Source: Bacteroidales bacterium (GTDB taxonomy: Bacteria > Bacteroidota > Bacteroidia > Bacteroidales > UBA932). From it: DNA of 38,325 nucleotides. Positions 1 to 7,999 of this stretch are shown here, one piece after another. The stretch covers positions 1 to 38,325 of the forward strand of contig JAEEXZ010000016.1 of assembly GCA_016288055.1 (NCBI GenBank), read 5' to 3'. A program made the translations under genes and the position numbers. Below the pieces are notes generated by a model. The model ran no database searches and was not told the DNA's origin. It saw nothing but the letters and a program-made list of their open reading frames with translations. The first letter of the stretch is position 1, and each line of letters opens with the position of its first letter.

Positions 1-1754
1 TTCTTGCTGCCGGACATCTGCCGGGCATAAAGGTATTCTCCCTTCGCATCCAGTTCCAGGAAAGAGACCGGAGACCAGCTCACCTGGGCTTCGAATCCGG
101 TCCGGAAGACCTGTGCCTGGGTGTAGGCATACATCTGCAGGCCTTCGTAGTACTGCGAACCCGGATTCAGATAGATGTAATTGGGAAACCAGTTGACATA
201 AGGGTCCAGCCGGAGGGAGAGCTTCTCTCCCAGCCAGTTAATGCCGGCGTCCACCTGATAGGATTCTTCGGGGGACAGGTCCGGCGCCCCTTTCTCGTAA
301 CGGAATATATGGTAGTTGACACCGTCGGCCCCCAGTTCTTTGGGAATGGGGACGCGGAAGCTCTTGCCCACGTTGAGTTTGAGCACCCATCGGCCCGGAT
401 TCCACGCCATTCCGGCCGACCATGTGAAGCTGTCGAAGCGGCGGAGAAGATCCTCCGAGCGTTGCTTATAGACAGGGTTTCCTTCCTCGTCGGGGGTGGT
501 GAACCAGTCCCGGTAACTGTGGATGGAGGTATTCACGTGGTCGTAGCGGACTCCGGCGTTGAAATTGAGGACATCGGAAACCGTAAAGCGGTCCAGGACG
601 AACACGCCCGTGGAGAAGGTCTCGAAATCCGGGATGATGAAGCCCCAGCCATCCCGCCGGTTATGCTGGAACTCGGCGTCCCATCCGGCCTGAAGCTGGT
701 TGCGCGGGGAGAAGTCCACTTTCCCGCCCAGTTTCCCGCTCAGTGTATGCTTGCGGAAAACGCGCTCCTTCGAATCCGGAGGGATGGGCATGTAGCCGTG
801 CGAAACCGGTTCGGAGCTTTCCTCGCGATGGTTCAGCTGCCAGGCCACGTCACCGTCCAGGGTAAAGCCGTTGCCATGGTAATGGGAATGGCTCTGCACC
901 GTAAGATGGTTCACGCTCTGGCAGGGGAGATCGATATCCCGGCGGGAAGCGTCGTAGTCGATATCCGAAAGACGTACTTCCAGTCCGTGTGCATTGGCGA
1001 AGAAACCGCTTCTGGACCAGGAATCCGACAGCTTGAAATCTGTACGGAAACGCGGTCCCACAAAGCCGAAGGTAAGGGAAGCGTCCCTTTCGCGACCGGC
1101 GGTGTTGCGCAGCGTTCCGTCCTTGAGCGGAATCCGGTAGGAGTAATACTCGATTTCTTCCGCGGGGACCCGGTAGTCGGAGTAATCGGAGCCGGTCAGG
1201 TGCATTTTCCAGTAGAAATGGTTCTGGCGCCCCTGCAGACGGGCGGTAAGCCCGGCAGAGAGGTTGTTGCTGCGGCCGAAGAAACTCACGCGTCCCTCAA
1301 GAGGGTCAACGGGGAGATAGTTCGTATAGAGGCTTAGCACTCCGCCGATGGCGTCGGAGCCGAACTGCAGGGCACCGGGGCCCTTTATCACCTCTACACG
1401 GTCCACGGAGAATTGATCCACCTCCAGTCCGTGGTCATCTCCCCATTGTTGCCCTTCATGCTTGATACCATCCACCGCAACGGCAATACGGTTGAACCCC
1501 AGTCCGCGGATGGCGGGCTTGGACTGACCGGAGCCGATGGCGCGCGCCTGCACGCCGGGGATGGAGCTCAGGCTCTGCGAGAGCGAGGCAGAAAACTGAT
1601 TTTCTATATAATTGCGGCCGACTTCCACGCTGGAAAGGGACATATGCATGAGTTCCTGCCGTTTGGACTCACCGTAAATGGTGGCCGGGCCGAGGACTTC
1701 TGTCGTATCCTGTACCTGACACAGCATGAGAGCAGCCAGAATGGTTGCCAACAT
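1..1754 (-). CDS. TonB-dependent outer membrane receptor, partial (C-terminal end outside window)
   Basis: The reading frame is open from the ATG at 1754 to the window edge, about 584 codons. It begins with a signal peptide (MLATILAALMLCQ). A plug domain follows without the carboxypeptidase-like N-terminal domain that SusC-type proteins have. Plug hallmarks are visible: IPGVQAR, PAIRGLGFNRIAVAVDGI, DRVEVIKGPGALQFGSDAIGG. The barrel contains a histidine cluster, SHSHYHG (about 873-893), which suggests a metal or metal-chelate ligand. The start is fixed by an in-frame stop that ends the upstream gene 30 bp away; AGGA lies just before the ATG. It is probably co-transcribed with the small His/Cys-rich protein at 1785-2135 and is divergent from a ZIP permease, so transition-metal import (zinc, copper or similar) is the best inference. 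The substrate is not proven by the sequence. Confidence 0.9.
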   Translation of the reverse strand, partial: MLATILAALMLCQVQDTTEVLGPATIYGESKRQELMHMSLSSVEVGRNYIENQFSASLSQSLSSIPGVQARAIGSGQSKPAIRGLGFNRIAVAVDGIKHEGQQWGDDHGLEVDQFSVDRVEVIKGPGALQFGSDAIGGVLSLYTNYLPVDPLEGRVSFFGRSNNLSAGLTARLQGRQNHFYWKMHLTGSDYSDYRVPAEEIEYYSYRIPLKDGTLRNTAGRERDASLTFGFVGPRFRTDFKLSDSWSRSGFFANAHGLEVRLSDIDYDASRRDIDLPCQSVNHLTVQSHSHYHGNGFTLDGDVAWQLNHREESSEPVSHGYMPIPPDSKERVFRKHTLSGKLGGKVDFSPRNQLQAGWDAEFQHNRRDGWGFIIPDFETFSTGVFVLDRFTVSDVLNFNAGVRYDHVNTSIHSYRDWFTTPDEEGNPVYKQRSEDLLRRFDSFTWSAGMAWNPGRWVLKLNVGKSFRVPIPKELGADGVNYHIFRYEKGAPDLSPEESYQVDAGINWLGEKLSLRLDPYVNWFPNYIYLNPGSQYYEGLQMYAYTQAQVFRTGFEAQVSWSPVSFLELDAKGEYLYARQMSGSK

Positions 1755-1784
1755 ATATTCCTGTGTTAAATAATGTATTCGGTC

Positions 1785-2135
1785 TTAGGCGGAATACAGC
1801 ACAGGAGGGGCGCGGGGGGAGGATAAGCGCTGAAGGGCCGATATGAACGGCCTGCGCAGGGAAGAATATAAGGTTCTGATGAGGCGGGCCGACGGCAGAA
1901 TGGCCAGGGCCAGCGAAACGACAAAGGGAAGGCCGATGAAATGGCACAGCACGCAGTCCGAAAGGCTGCCGTCATAGGAGGAAAGGTGACCGTTGTGCGG
2001 AAGATGGTGCACGCACTGGGCGCACGCGACCTCTGCCGCGTCGCTGACGGGATGCCTGTGCAGGGAAGACGTCATAAATGCCGACAGGAAAACTGCCAGC
2101 AGCAAAAAAGATATGATACGTCTTGCCTTTTCCAT
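1785..2135 (-). CDS. small His/Cys-rich membrane-associated protein, probable metal-locus accessory
   Basis: A 116-residue protein starting at MEKARRIISFLLLAVFLSAF. An upstream in-frame TTG at 2147 overlaps the promoter box and was rejected as the start. It has an N-terminal hydrophobic segment, then a short external region dense in potential metal ligands (HRHP, CAQCVHHLPHNGH, DCVLCHF), then a second hydrophobic stretch (IGLPFVVSLALAILP) and a basic C-terminus. Small proteins of this layout occur beside TonB receptors for metals in Bacteroidetes; I do not know a defined function. The TonB receptor gene starts 30 bp downstream on the same strand. The ligand-rich loop makes periplasmic metal binding or sensing plausible, but this is inference from composition and context. 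Confidence 0.75.
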   Translation of the reverse strand: MEKARRIISFLLLAVFLSAFMTSSLHRHPVSDAAEVACAQCVHHLPHNGHLSSYDGSLSDCVLCHFIGLPFVVSLALAILPSARLIRTLYSSLRRPFISALQRLSSPRAPPVLYSA

Positions 2136-2144
2136 AAAGCGGTG

Positions 2145-2152
2145 CAAATATA
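2145..2152 (-). promoter_or_regulatory. Bacteroidetes -7 box TATATTTG for the small His/Cys protein and TonB receptor
   Basis: An exact TAnnTTTG match on the minus strand, 9 nt before the chosen ATG. It lies back-to-back with the ZIP promoter box at 2167-2174. The two -7 boxes are only 14 bp apart, so each polymerase footprint covers the other. Confidence 0.75.
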
Positions 2153-2166
2153 CAATTTATTTCCGT

Positions 2167-2174
2167 TATCTTTG
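2167..2174 (+). promoter_or_regulatory. Bacteroidetes -7 box TATCTTTG for the ZIP permease gene
   Basis: An exact TAnnTTTG match followed by TAAC and then the ATG at 2179. With transcription usually starting a few bases after this box, the mRNA would begin at or next to the start codon (leaderless). Confidence 0.75.
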
Positions 2175-2178
2175 TAAC

Positions 2179-2943
2179 ATGAATCCTGTATTTGCAGCTC
2201 TGATGATTCCGTTCCTGGGAACAGCCCTGGGATCGGCTTTCGTCTTCTTCATGAAGAAGGAGATGCCCGCCCTTTTACAGAAAGTCCTGCTGGGCTTCGC
2301 GTCCGGCGTTATGGTAGCGGCGTCCGTGTGGTCGCTGATCATCCCCGCCATCGAGATGGGAGAGGGGACCGGCGCCATCGTTCCGCCCACCATTGGCCTG
2401 CTGGCAGGTTTCGCCTTCCTGCTGCTGATCGACTACATCACGCCGCATATCCACCCCGTCGGCGGCCCCGAAGGCCCCGAGAGCAAGCTCTCCCGCACGG
2501 CCAAGCTGGCCCTCGCCGTCACCATCCACAACTTCCCGGAAGGCATGGCGGTCGGTGTGGCCATCGCAGGTGCCCTGACGGCCGATTTCAACATGGCCAG
2601 CGCCCTGGCTCTCTCCCTGGGTATCGCCATACAGAACGCGCCGGAAGGCGCCATCATTTCCATGCCGCTGAGGGCTGCCGGGAATACTCGGATGAAATCT
2701 TTTCTCATCGGTGCGCTAAGCGGCATAGTCGAGCCCATCGGCGGCGCACTGGTCTTGGTGCTCGCTACTTCCATCATCGGCATTATGCCTTATATGCTGG
2801 CCTTTGCGGCGGGCGCCATGCTCTATGTCGTCGTCGAGGAACTGGTCCCGGAGTATTCCGAAGGGAAGCACTCCAACGTGGGCACCATCGGCTTTGCGCT
2901 GGGATTCGCCCTCATGATGGTGCTGGACGTCGTCCTTGGATAA
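2179..2943 (+). CDS. ZIP family metal permease (ZupT/GufA-like)
   Basis: A 254-residue integral membrane protein with about eight hydrophobic segments, a normal length for bacterial ZIP transporters. The two signature metal-binding helices are clear: TIHNFPEGMAVGVAIAG and AIQNAPEGAIISMPL, the paired HNxPEG and QNxPEG motifs of the ZupT/GufA branch. A short ligand-bearing loop (YITPHIHPVGG) lies between helices. ZIP proteins bring zinc and other divalent metals into the cytoplasm. A longer in-frame extension back to 1993 exists, but the TATCTTTG box directly before the ATG at 2179 and the hydrophobic first segment favour this start. It is divergent from a TonB receptor operon, so the two could supply the inner- and outer-membrane steps of one uptake system (inference). 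Confidence 0.93.
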   Translation: MNPVFAALMIPFLGTALGSAFVFFMKKEMPALLQKVLLGFASGVMVAASVWSLIIPAIEMGEGTGAIVPPTIGLLAGFAFLLLIDYITPHIHPVGGPEGPESKLSRTAKLALAVTIHNFPEGMAVGVAIAGALTADFNMASALALSLGIAIQNAPEGAIISMPLRAAGNTRMKSFLIGALSGIVEPIGGALVLVLATSIIGIMPYMLAFAAGAMLYVVVEELVPEYSEGKHSNVGTIGFALGFALMMVLDVVLG

Positions 2944-2953
2944 TTTTTTCATA

Positions 2954-2969
2954 ATATCGCTTGCGATAT
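2954..2969. promoter_or_regulatory. palindrome, candidate OhrR operator 1
   Basis: ATATCGC-TT-GCGATAT is a perfect 7-bp inverted repeat. It sits 13 bp before the -7 box of the peroxidase operon, over the expected upstream promoter region. Assignment to OhrR is inference from its position. Confidence 0.5.
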
Positions 2970-2982
2970 AAAATATAATCCT

Positions 2983-2990
2983 TATATTTG
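2983..2990 (+). promoter_or_regulatory. -7 box TATATTTG of the peroxidase-ohrR operon
   Basis: An exact TAnnTTTG match 30 nt before the peroxidase ATG, with palindromes on both sides. Confidence 0.75.
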
Positions 2991-2991
2991 C

Positions 2992-3003
2992 ATCGTGAAC
3001 GAT
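2992..3003. promoter_or_regulatory. palindrome, candidate OhrR operator 2 over the transcription start
   Basis: ATCGT-GA-ACGAT is a perfect 5-bp inverted repeat directly downstream of the -7 box. CGATATAAA occurs at 2964-2972 and again at 3000-3008, a 36-bp spaced repeat that links the two palindromes. Confidence 0.45.
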
Positions 3004-3020
3004 ATAAATGAATAATTGAT

Positions 3021-3497
3021 ATGGAAAAGATTTACGATTTCAAGGCCCTGAACAACAAGGGTGAAGAAGTGGACTTCAAGCAGTTCGAAGGCAAGGTGCT
3101 GATGATTGTGAACACGGCGTCCAAATGCGGATTTACCCCTCAGTACGACGGTCTGGAGGAGCTGTACCAGCGCTACAAGGACCTGGGACTGGTCATCATC
3201 GGCTTCCCCTGCGACCAATTTGCCCATCAGGAACCCGGTTCCAACGAGGAGATTGCAGAGTTCTGCCGCCTCAATCACGGCGTCACCTTCCCCCTCATGG
3301 CCAAGATCGAAGTGAACGGGGACAACGCCCACCCCATCTACCAGTACTTGAAGAAAGCGGCTCCCGGTGTCTTCGGCGGCTTCATCAAATGGAATTTCAC
3401 CAAGTTTCTCATCAGCAGGGACGGAACCGTCATCAAGCGGTACGCTCCCACCATCGAGCCTAAAAGAATGGAAAAGGACATTCAGGACATGTTGTAA
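3021..3497 (+). CDS. thiol (cysteine) glutathione peroxidase / thioredoxin-dependent peroxidase
   Basis: A 158-residue protein covering the whole GPx fold without a signal peptide, so it is cytoplasmic. The peroxidatic cysteine is C36 in [12 protein letters not shown], where vertebrate enzymes carry selenocysteine. The conserved [14 protein letters not shown] block and the KWNFTKFL block supply the catalytic Gln, Trp and Asn. C82 (EFCRLNHG) sits where thioredoxin-dependent GPx enzymes have the resolving cysteine. Many bacterial members of this family reduce hydrogen peroxide and lipid hydroperoxides with thioredoxin rather than glutathione. The stop overlaps the ohrR start by one base (TAATG), so the two are translationally coupled, and expression is probably peroxide-induced through that repressor. 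Confidence 0.95.
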   Translation: MEKIYDFKALNNKGEEVDFKQFEGKVLMIVNTASKCGFTPQYDGLEELYQRYKDLGLVIIGFPCDQFAHQEPGSNEEIAEFCRLNHGVTFPLMAKIEVNGDNAHPIYQYLKKAAPGVFGGFIKWNFTKFLISRDGTVIKRYAPTIEPKRMEKDIQDML

Positions 3498-3952
3498 TGA
3501 AAGAAGAGTTTTTGCTTGACAATCAGCTTTGTTTCCGGCTGTACACGGCATCGCGTCTTCTGACGCAGGCCTACCATCCGCTGCTCTCGCAGCAGGGACT
3601 CACGTATCCGCAGTATCTGGTGCTGCTGGTCCTGTGGGAGAAAGACAAGCAGCCGGTGAATGACATCGCTCGGCGACTGTATCTGGAGACCAACACGGTA
3701 ACTCCGCTGCTGCAGCGCATGGAAAAAGAAGGCATCCTCCTTCGCACAAAGGGGAAGAAGGATGCCCGGCAAATGATTGTATCCCTGACGGCAAAAGGAA
3801 AAATGCTGCAGGAAAAACTCTCCGATGTGCCCATGACCCTGGGGAAGGCTGTCCTCTGCGGCAGCGTCACTCCCGAATCGGCCCCCAGCCTCTTTACGAT
3901 GCTGGACGACATCATCGGCAAACTCAGCGAGCCTACTCCCGTGAAAAAATGA
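3497..3952 (+). CDS. ohrR: OhrR-type MarR family peroxide-sensing repressor
   Basis: A 151-residue winged-helix protein. Its N-terminus, LDNQLCFRLYTASR, matches the OhrR signature with the reactive cysteine (C12) in the first helix. LTYPQYLVLLVLWE is the conserved dimer and sensing helix with the paired tyrosines. The recognition helix is near residues 61-75 (LYLETNTVTPLLQRM), and the wing carries the KKDAR motif. A second cysteine, C121, is placed as in two-cysteine OhrR proteins that form an intersubunit disulfide. OhrR normally controls an Ohr thiol peroxidase; here its partner is a GPx. The 3' end overlaps the convergent DMT gene by 20 bp. Palindromes around the operon promoter are the likely autoregulatory sites. 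Confidence 0.9.
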   Translation: MKEEFLLDNQLCFRLYTASRLLTQAYHPLLSQQGLTYPQYLVLLVLWEKDKQPVNDIARRLYLETNTVTPLLQRMEKEGILLRTKGKKDARQMIVSLTAKGKMLQEKLSDVPMTLGKAVLCGSVTPESAPSLFTMLDDIIGKLSEPTPVKK

Positions 3953-4805
3953 GCACGCAGCTGATGGCGGCCACGATACCGATGCACTGAGGCACGGTGG
4001 GCACCGCTGCGTAGAGAATCAGGGAGATCACGCACATGATGACAGGTGCGCAGGCATCTGCCAGCGGGGCAATCACCATGGCCTTGCCGTAACGGTTGGC
4101 ATAGACCAGAGTAAAGGCTCCGATAGCGTTGAGAATCTGAACGAAAAACACCTTTGTTAGCTCCGGCCAGGCTTCCGCAGTGATTGCCTCGCCGGAGTTT
4201 TTGCCCATTATAAGGGCCACCGGGATGAGCACCACGGCCGAAAGGGCCATGTACACGAAGACGCTCTCTGCATCCGGCGTATTGTTGTTGGCCAGCTTCA
4301 TGACAAAGGCCTGTACGCCCCAGCAGATAAACACCACGGAAGCATAGACAATCCAGACCCAGCTGCTTACGGCTCCGTCCGTATTGTCCGGAAGGGCGAA
4401 GCATACAAGCGCCACAAAGGCGAGCACGATCCCCACGATTCCCAGCCGGGATACCTTTTCCTTCAGGAAGGTGGCCGACAGCAGCACCGTCACGATGGGA
4501 GCGACGGAAATCATCGGCATCACCAGGTAGGCGGGCGCGTAGTCCAGGGCCAGGAAGAGCACCAGCTGTCCGCCGGCACCCAGCAGGCCTACGCCCATGC
4601 TGAGGAGGGCCGCTTTCGGCCGCACGTCCCATTTGAAGCGGATATTCACCAGGGCGACGAGGGCGCAGGGGACCATGCTCAGCGCCCAGACTACATAGAC
4701 CATGGTCTTGGGCAGGGTGGTCTGGTCGCTGAAGGCGCCCCAGATACCCCAGGTAACCATGGTGATAATGGCATACAGTAGCCAGTTGTGTTTCTTGTTT
4801 TCCAT
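3933..4805 (-). CDS. DMT superfamily (EamA-like) permease, last gene of the carbohydrate locus
   Basis: A 290-residue protein with about ten hydrophobic helices in two homologous halves, the usual EamA/drug-metabolite layout. The first helix reads IITMVTWGIWGAF, and the N-terminal half ends with a FLKEKVS loop typical of the family. Substrates of this superfamily range from sugars to amino acids and nucleosides, so the substrate cannot be read from the motifs. The start is one base after the stop of the alkaline phosphatase gene, which makes co-translation likely. The permease may therefore import what the secreted phosphatase and glycosidases release, such as a monosaccharide or polyol (inference). 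No other inner membrane sugar transporter is seen in the locus. Confidence 0.85.
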   Translation of the reverse strand: MENKKHNWLLYAIITMVTWGIWGAFSDQTTLPKTMVYVVWALSMVPCALVALVNIRFKWDVRPKAALLSMGVGLLGAGGQLVLFLALDYAPAYLVMPMISVAPIVTVLLSATFLKEKVSRLGIVGIVLAFVALVCFALPDNTDGAVSSWVWIVYASVVFICWGVQAFVMKLANNNTPDAESVFVYMALSAVVLIPVALIMGKNSGEAITAEAWPELTKVFFVQILNAIGAFTLVYANRYGKAMVIAPLADACAPVIMCVISLILYAAVPTVPQCIGIVAAISCVLIFSRE

Positions 4806-4806
4806 T

Positions 4807-5952
4807 CTATTTCACAAAGGATGCAATGATTCTGCCCCATTCGTCGTTCTCACGGATTCCCGTGAAGGCATCGCTGCCGGGGCCCCAGGCATAGACGGGC
4901 ACCGCAATGCCGTTGTGGCTCTCGCTGGCGAAGAAAACGCCAATCTCGCCCTTCGCGAGATCACCGTCCTGAAGGGTAAGGCAGCCGGTGGAATGGTCGG
5001 CCGTCACAACTACGAGCGTGTTACCGTCGGCCGCAGCCCACTCCAGCACGTCGCCGATGGTGCGGTCGAAGTCCAGCAGTTCCTCCATGGCCTTGCCGAT
5101 GTCGTTGCCGTGCAGCCAGTCGTCGATGCAGGAGCCTTCCAGCATCATGACAAAACCATTTTCACCGCTCTCCGCGGAGAGGAGGTCCAGGCCGCGGCGT
5201 ACGGTATTGCGGTAAAGGTCTCCGCGCTCCTCAGCCACGGGAAGGTTGTCGGGGGCCAGGATGCCGATGACGGGAAGTCCGGCATTCATCAGCTGCTCTT
5301 CCGTCAATGCCACGGTATAGCCTTTTTCCGCCATTTCCTTCGAAATGTCACGGCCGTCCTTGCGATTGACGGTGAACCAGTCCAGACCGCCGCCGCAGAT
5401 ATAATCTACGCCGCAGTCCAGATAGTCGGCAATGAGGTCGTCCTGGTTGTAGCGGTATTCATTGTGGCAGCAGAAATCGCAGGGGGTGGCATCGGCCAGG
5501 TGGCAGGTGACGGCGACGCCGGTCTTCTTGCCCAGCTGCTGCGCTTTCACCAGCACGGATTGCAGGTCGGTAGAATCGGCGGCTGTGCCAACATGACTCT
5601 CGGCCGTCTTTACGCCGGCGGCGAGGGCCGTCCCGCCCGCACCGGAATCTGTGATGAGGCGGTCCGTGCAGTAAGTGCGGGACAGGCCGATGTAAGGGAA
5701 CAGGTCCAGGTTGAGCTTTCCCTTGTTCAAGACCCAGGCGCAGCTCACCTGTTCCAGGCCCATTCCGTCACCAATCATGATGATGACATTCTTCACCGGC
5801 GCGGACGCGGCAGGCATCGCTACCTTCGCCGTTTCATAAGTGCGGGGCGTCGAGTAGTACTGCAAACCCTGCCCGGAAGGCTGGCAGGAAAGAGCAACGA
5901 GAGCGAAGCCGACTCCAGCGAGCCGGCTTCGTACGGTTGAGAATAAACGCAT
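4807..5952 (-). CDS. alkaline phosphatase, secreted lipoprotein
   Basis: A 381-residue PhoA-superfamily enzyme. The active-site set is complete by motif: D62 in MIGDGMG, nucleophile S103 in TDSGAGGTALA, D154 in LADATP (Asp as in E. coli PhoA rather than His), R167 in EYRYN, EGSCIDDWLH, VTADHSTG and ESHNG. These bind two zinc ions and one magnesium and hydrolyse phosphomonoesters. The signal peptide ends in ALVALSC, so the protein is lipid-anchored at C23. The chosen ATG overlaps the upstream stop (TAATG); an ATG four codons earlier is possible but less likely. It lies inside a glycan-use locus, not beside pho genes, so its natural substrate may be a phosphorylated sugar or glycan (inference). 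Confidence 0.93.
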   Translation of the reverse strand: MRLFSTVRSRLAGVGFALVALSCQPSGQGLQYYSTPRTYETAKVAMPAASAPVKNVIIMIGDGMGLEQVSCAWVLNKGKLNLDLFPYIGLSRTYCTDRLITDSGAGGTALAAGVKTAESHVGTAADSTDLQSVLVKAQQLGKKTGVAVTCHLADATPCDFCCHNEYRYNQDDLIADYLDCGVDYICGGGLDWFTVNRKDGRDISKEMAEKGYTVALTEEQLMNAGLPVIGILAPDNLPVAEERGDLYRNTVRRGLDLLSAESGENGFVMMLEGSCIDDWLHGNDIGKAMEELLDFDRTIGDVLEWAAADGNTLVVVTADHSTGCLTLQDGDLAKGEIGVFFASESHNGIAVPVYAWGPGSDAFTGIRENDEWGRIIASFVK

Positions 5953-7976
5953 TACAGCGTGCATGTCAAAGTAACTTTCTGCATATCCTTGTTACCCCAG
6001 GACGTAACCTGGATCGGGGCATTCGGAATCGCCGGCAGGTCTGCGCGGGGAATTCTGTATTCAATATGTGCGCCAGACTCGTCCACAACGCCCTTGCACT
6101 GGATATTGGCGAGCGTACAGGTTGCAGGCAGGCATTCGGCCCCCTCGGCGGGAGACTCTATGATAGCATTGTCGCCGTAAGGGAAGAAGAAGCCGATGAA
6201 GTCGTAAGGGCCGTTGGAGTTCAGGGTGACACCGTTGGTGGGATCACCGTCGATCTCCAGGGCGATATAGAGGTAACCGACACCGTTCCAGATTGCGTCG
6301 TAGCGGCCGTCCTTGGTTCTGTACACGTAGAAGTACAGGTAGTTGGCGTCGGAGGCAGCTTTGAAGATGCCGCAGGTTTCTTTGCAAATACCGTCATAGG
6401 CCACCCAGTCGGAGAAGTCACCGTCAAGGGTGATGGCTTTGGGTTCGCCCTTGTAGGCCAGGCAGTGATTGCTCTCGGGAGCGCTGCCGGCGTGAACGCC
6501 TTCTTCACCGCACGTGGTGCCCGCTTCTACATACAGGGTATTAACATAAGCGCCGTAGAGGTAGGCACCGCCGTTGAAGACGGCCTCGTTGGGCTTGTTG
6601 AAACCGAACTCGAACTTCATGAGGTCGCCGTCGGTCTCTGCGTGCTCAAAGCCTTCCAGATTGGAGCCCATATTGGCTACGCCCTTCTGCATGAGCCAGA
6701 TGCCGTACGTCTTGTCATACTTTGCGCCAGCCCAGTCGGCTCCGCCGAGGCTTCCCTTGTTGTCGCCGTCGTCAAAGCAGAGCATGAGCATGTGGGCATA
6801 GTCGAGGGACTCGCTGGTCTTGATGTTTTCGTTGTTCTTGTCAACTTCCACGTAGTAGTAGAGTTTGTCGGCGGTTTCGTACATCTTCATGGCCTTGATG
6901 GCGCCGTCGCCGGCGATGGAAGGTACGCTCTTCCATTCGGAATAGTCTCCGTCGATATTGACTTCCACCTCGGAAACGGCAGGGATTTCCTCACCGTTTT
7001 TGACTACCTGTGCCAGGGAGCCACCGTAGGGGAGGTAGCCCAGGATATTGTAGCCGCCGTCCTGGATGTCGAAGCCGATGCCAATCACCGTGCCCAGGCC
7101 GCCGGGATAGTTGGAGTAATCCATGGCGCACTCGTAGTAGTTGTCCTTGCCTGCGAAGGTGAAGGTGGGGGACACCTCTGCGGACGTCCAGGAGCCGGAC
7201 CAGACATTGGGATCGGTACCCGTGTACTTGTAGTAAGACGAGCTGATGGCGCACCACTCACCGCCGTTGGAAATCTTGCCTTCCAGCATGTAGTCGATGG
7301 CGGGCTTGCTCCACTTGTGGTAGTAGCCGTCGGCCTTGCTGTTGTCGCCGTCAAAGAAGAAGTGGGCGCGAAGCTTGCCGTCGGCCACGCCCTTGGCGAT
7401 GGCTTCGTCGGTGAGCTCGAGGAGCACGTAAAGTTTGTCCTCGTAGAAGACCTTGGCGCTCTTGATGCCGGCATATTCGGCACCGTCGGGGCAGGAAATC
7501 TCCGTCACGTAATCGCTGGGGAGAGCAGCCCATTCGGCAACCTCACCGTCCACAGTCACGGGAGCCGGTTTGGGAACGGTGATGGTGAAGACCTGTACGT
7601 CGGCGAACGTGGTCCCCGCGAGGGAGGCCGCGACGGCGGCGGTGTACTTCACTTCGGGAGTAAGGGCATCCTTATCCACGGTGAGCGTACCGGTAGCCTC
7701 TGCGGTTCCTTTGGCGATGACAAGCTCGGAGGGATACGTCACACCGGGCATGTTGTTGCCGGTACCGGCAGAGAGGGCGATCTTCACGTCGGCGGGAACC
7801 GGAGTGTCGGCGACAACCTTGAGGGTAGCCGTCGTCTCAGAGGTAGGAGTAGCCGTAAAGGAGAACTGCACCGGCGTTCCGGAGGGATGCAGGATGGGAT
7901 TCTCCTTCTCTTTCTCGCAAGAGGCGAGCGCAAAGGCCGCCATAGCGACAAGCAGATACTTGATGGTTCTTTTCAT
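5952..7976 (-). CDS. surface lipoprotein with three CBM9-like modules
   Basis: A 674-residue protein with lipobox ALASC (C20). An Ig-like/Calx-beta-like domain spans about residues 33-137. Three modules follow, each opening with the same signature: TVDGEVAEW (141), NIDGDYSEW (340) and TLDGDFSDW (516). This DG[DE]xx[ED]W start, followed by strands such as KLYVLLELTD or KLYYYVEVD, is typical of family 9 carbohydrate-binding or DOMON-like beta-sandwiches, which bind sugars or reducing chain ends. No catalytic motif is visible. It is translationally coupled to the phosphatase gene, and two single-module relatives are encoded at 11567 and 13752. The likely role is multivalent glycan capture at the cell surface; the ligand is unknown. 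Confidence 0.8.
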   Translation of the reverse strand: MKRTIKYLLVAMAAFALASCEKEKENPILHPSGTPVQFSFTATPTSETTATLKVVADTPVPADVKIALSAGTGNNMPGVTYPSELVIAKGTAEATGTLTVDKDALTPEVKYTAAVAASLAGTTFADVQVFTITVPKPAPVTVDGEVAEWAALPSDYVTEISCPDGAEYAGIKSAKVFYEDKLYVLLELTDEAIAKGVADGKLRAHFFFDGDNSKADGYYHKWSKPAIDYMLEGKISNGGEWCAISSSYYKYTGTDPNVWSGSWTSAEVSPTFTFAGKDNYYECAMDYSNYPGGLGTVIGIGFDIQDGGYNILGYLPYGGSLAQVVKNGEEIPAVSEVEVNIDGDYSEWKSVPSIAGDGAIKAMKMYETADKLYYYVEVDKNNENIKTSESLDYAHMLMLCFDDGDNKGSLGGADWAGAKYDKTYGIWLMQKGVANMGSNLEGFEHAETDGDLMKFEFGFNKPNEAVFNGGAYLYGAYVNTLYVEAGTTCGEEGVHAGSAPESNHCLAYKGEPKAITLDGDFSDWVAYDGICKETCGIFKAASDANYLYFYVYRTKDGRYDAIWNGVGYLYIALEIDGDPTNGVTLNSNGPYDFIGFFFPYGDNAIIESPAEGAECLPATCTLANIQCKGVVDESGAHIEYRIPRADLPAIPNAPIQVTSWGNKDMQKVTLTCTL

Positions 7977-7999
7977 GGTGTTATTGGTTAGGATTTGTG

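Noticed and set aside
1993..2178. N-terminal extension of the ZIP protein
   Set aside because: It overlaps the divergent small gene and lies upstream of the TATCTTTG box; the sequence is not ZIP-like.
3008..3019. Three-codon upstream ORF (ATG AAT AAT TGA) before the peroxidase gene
   Set aside because: Too short to judge and with no ribosome binding signal; it may be chance in an AT-rich leader.
5937..7991. Open frame of 684 codons antisense to the three-module lipoprotein
   Set aside because: Same cause: a shadow of a GC-rich gene. No signal peptide or family motif.
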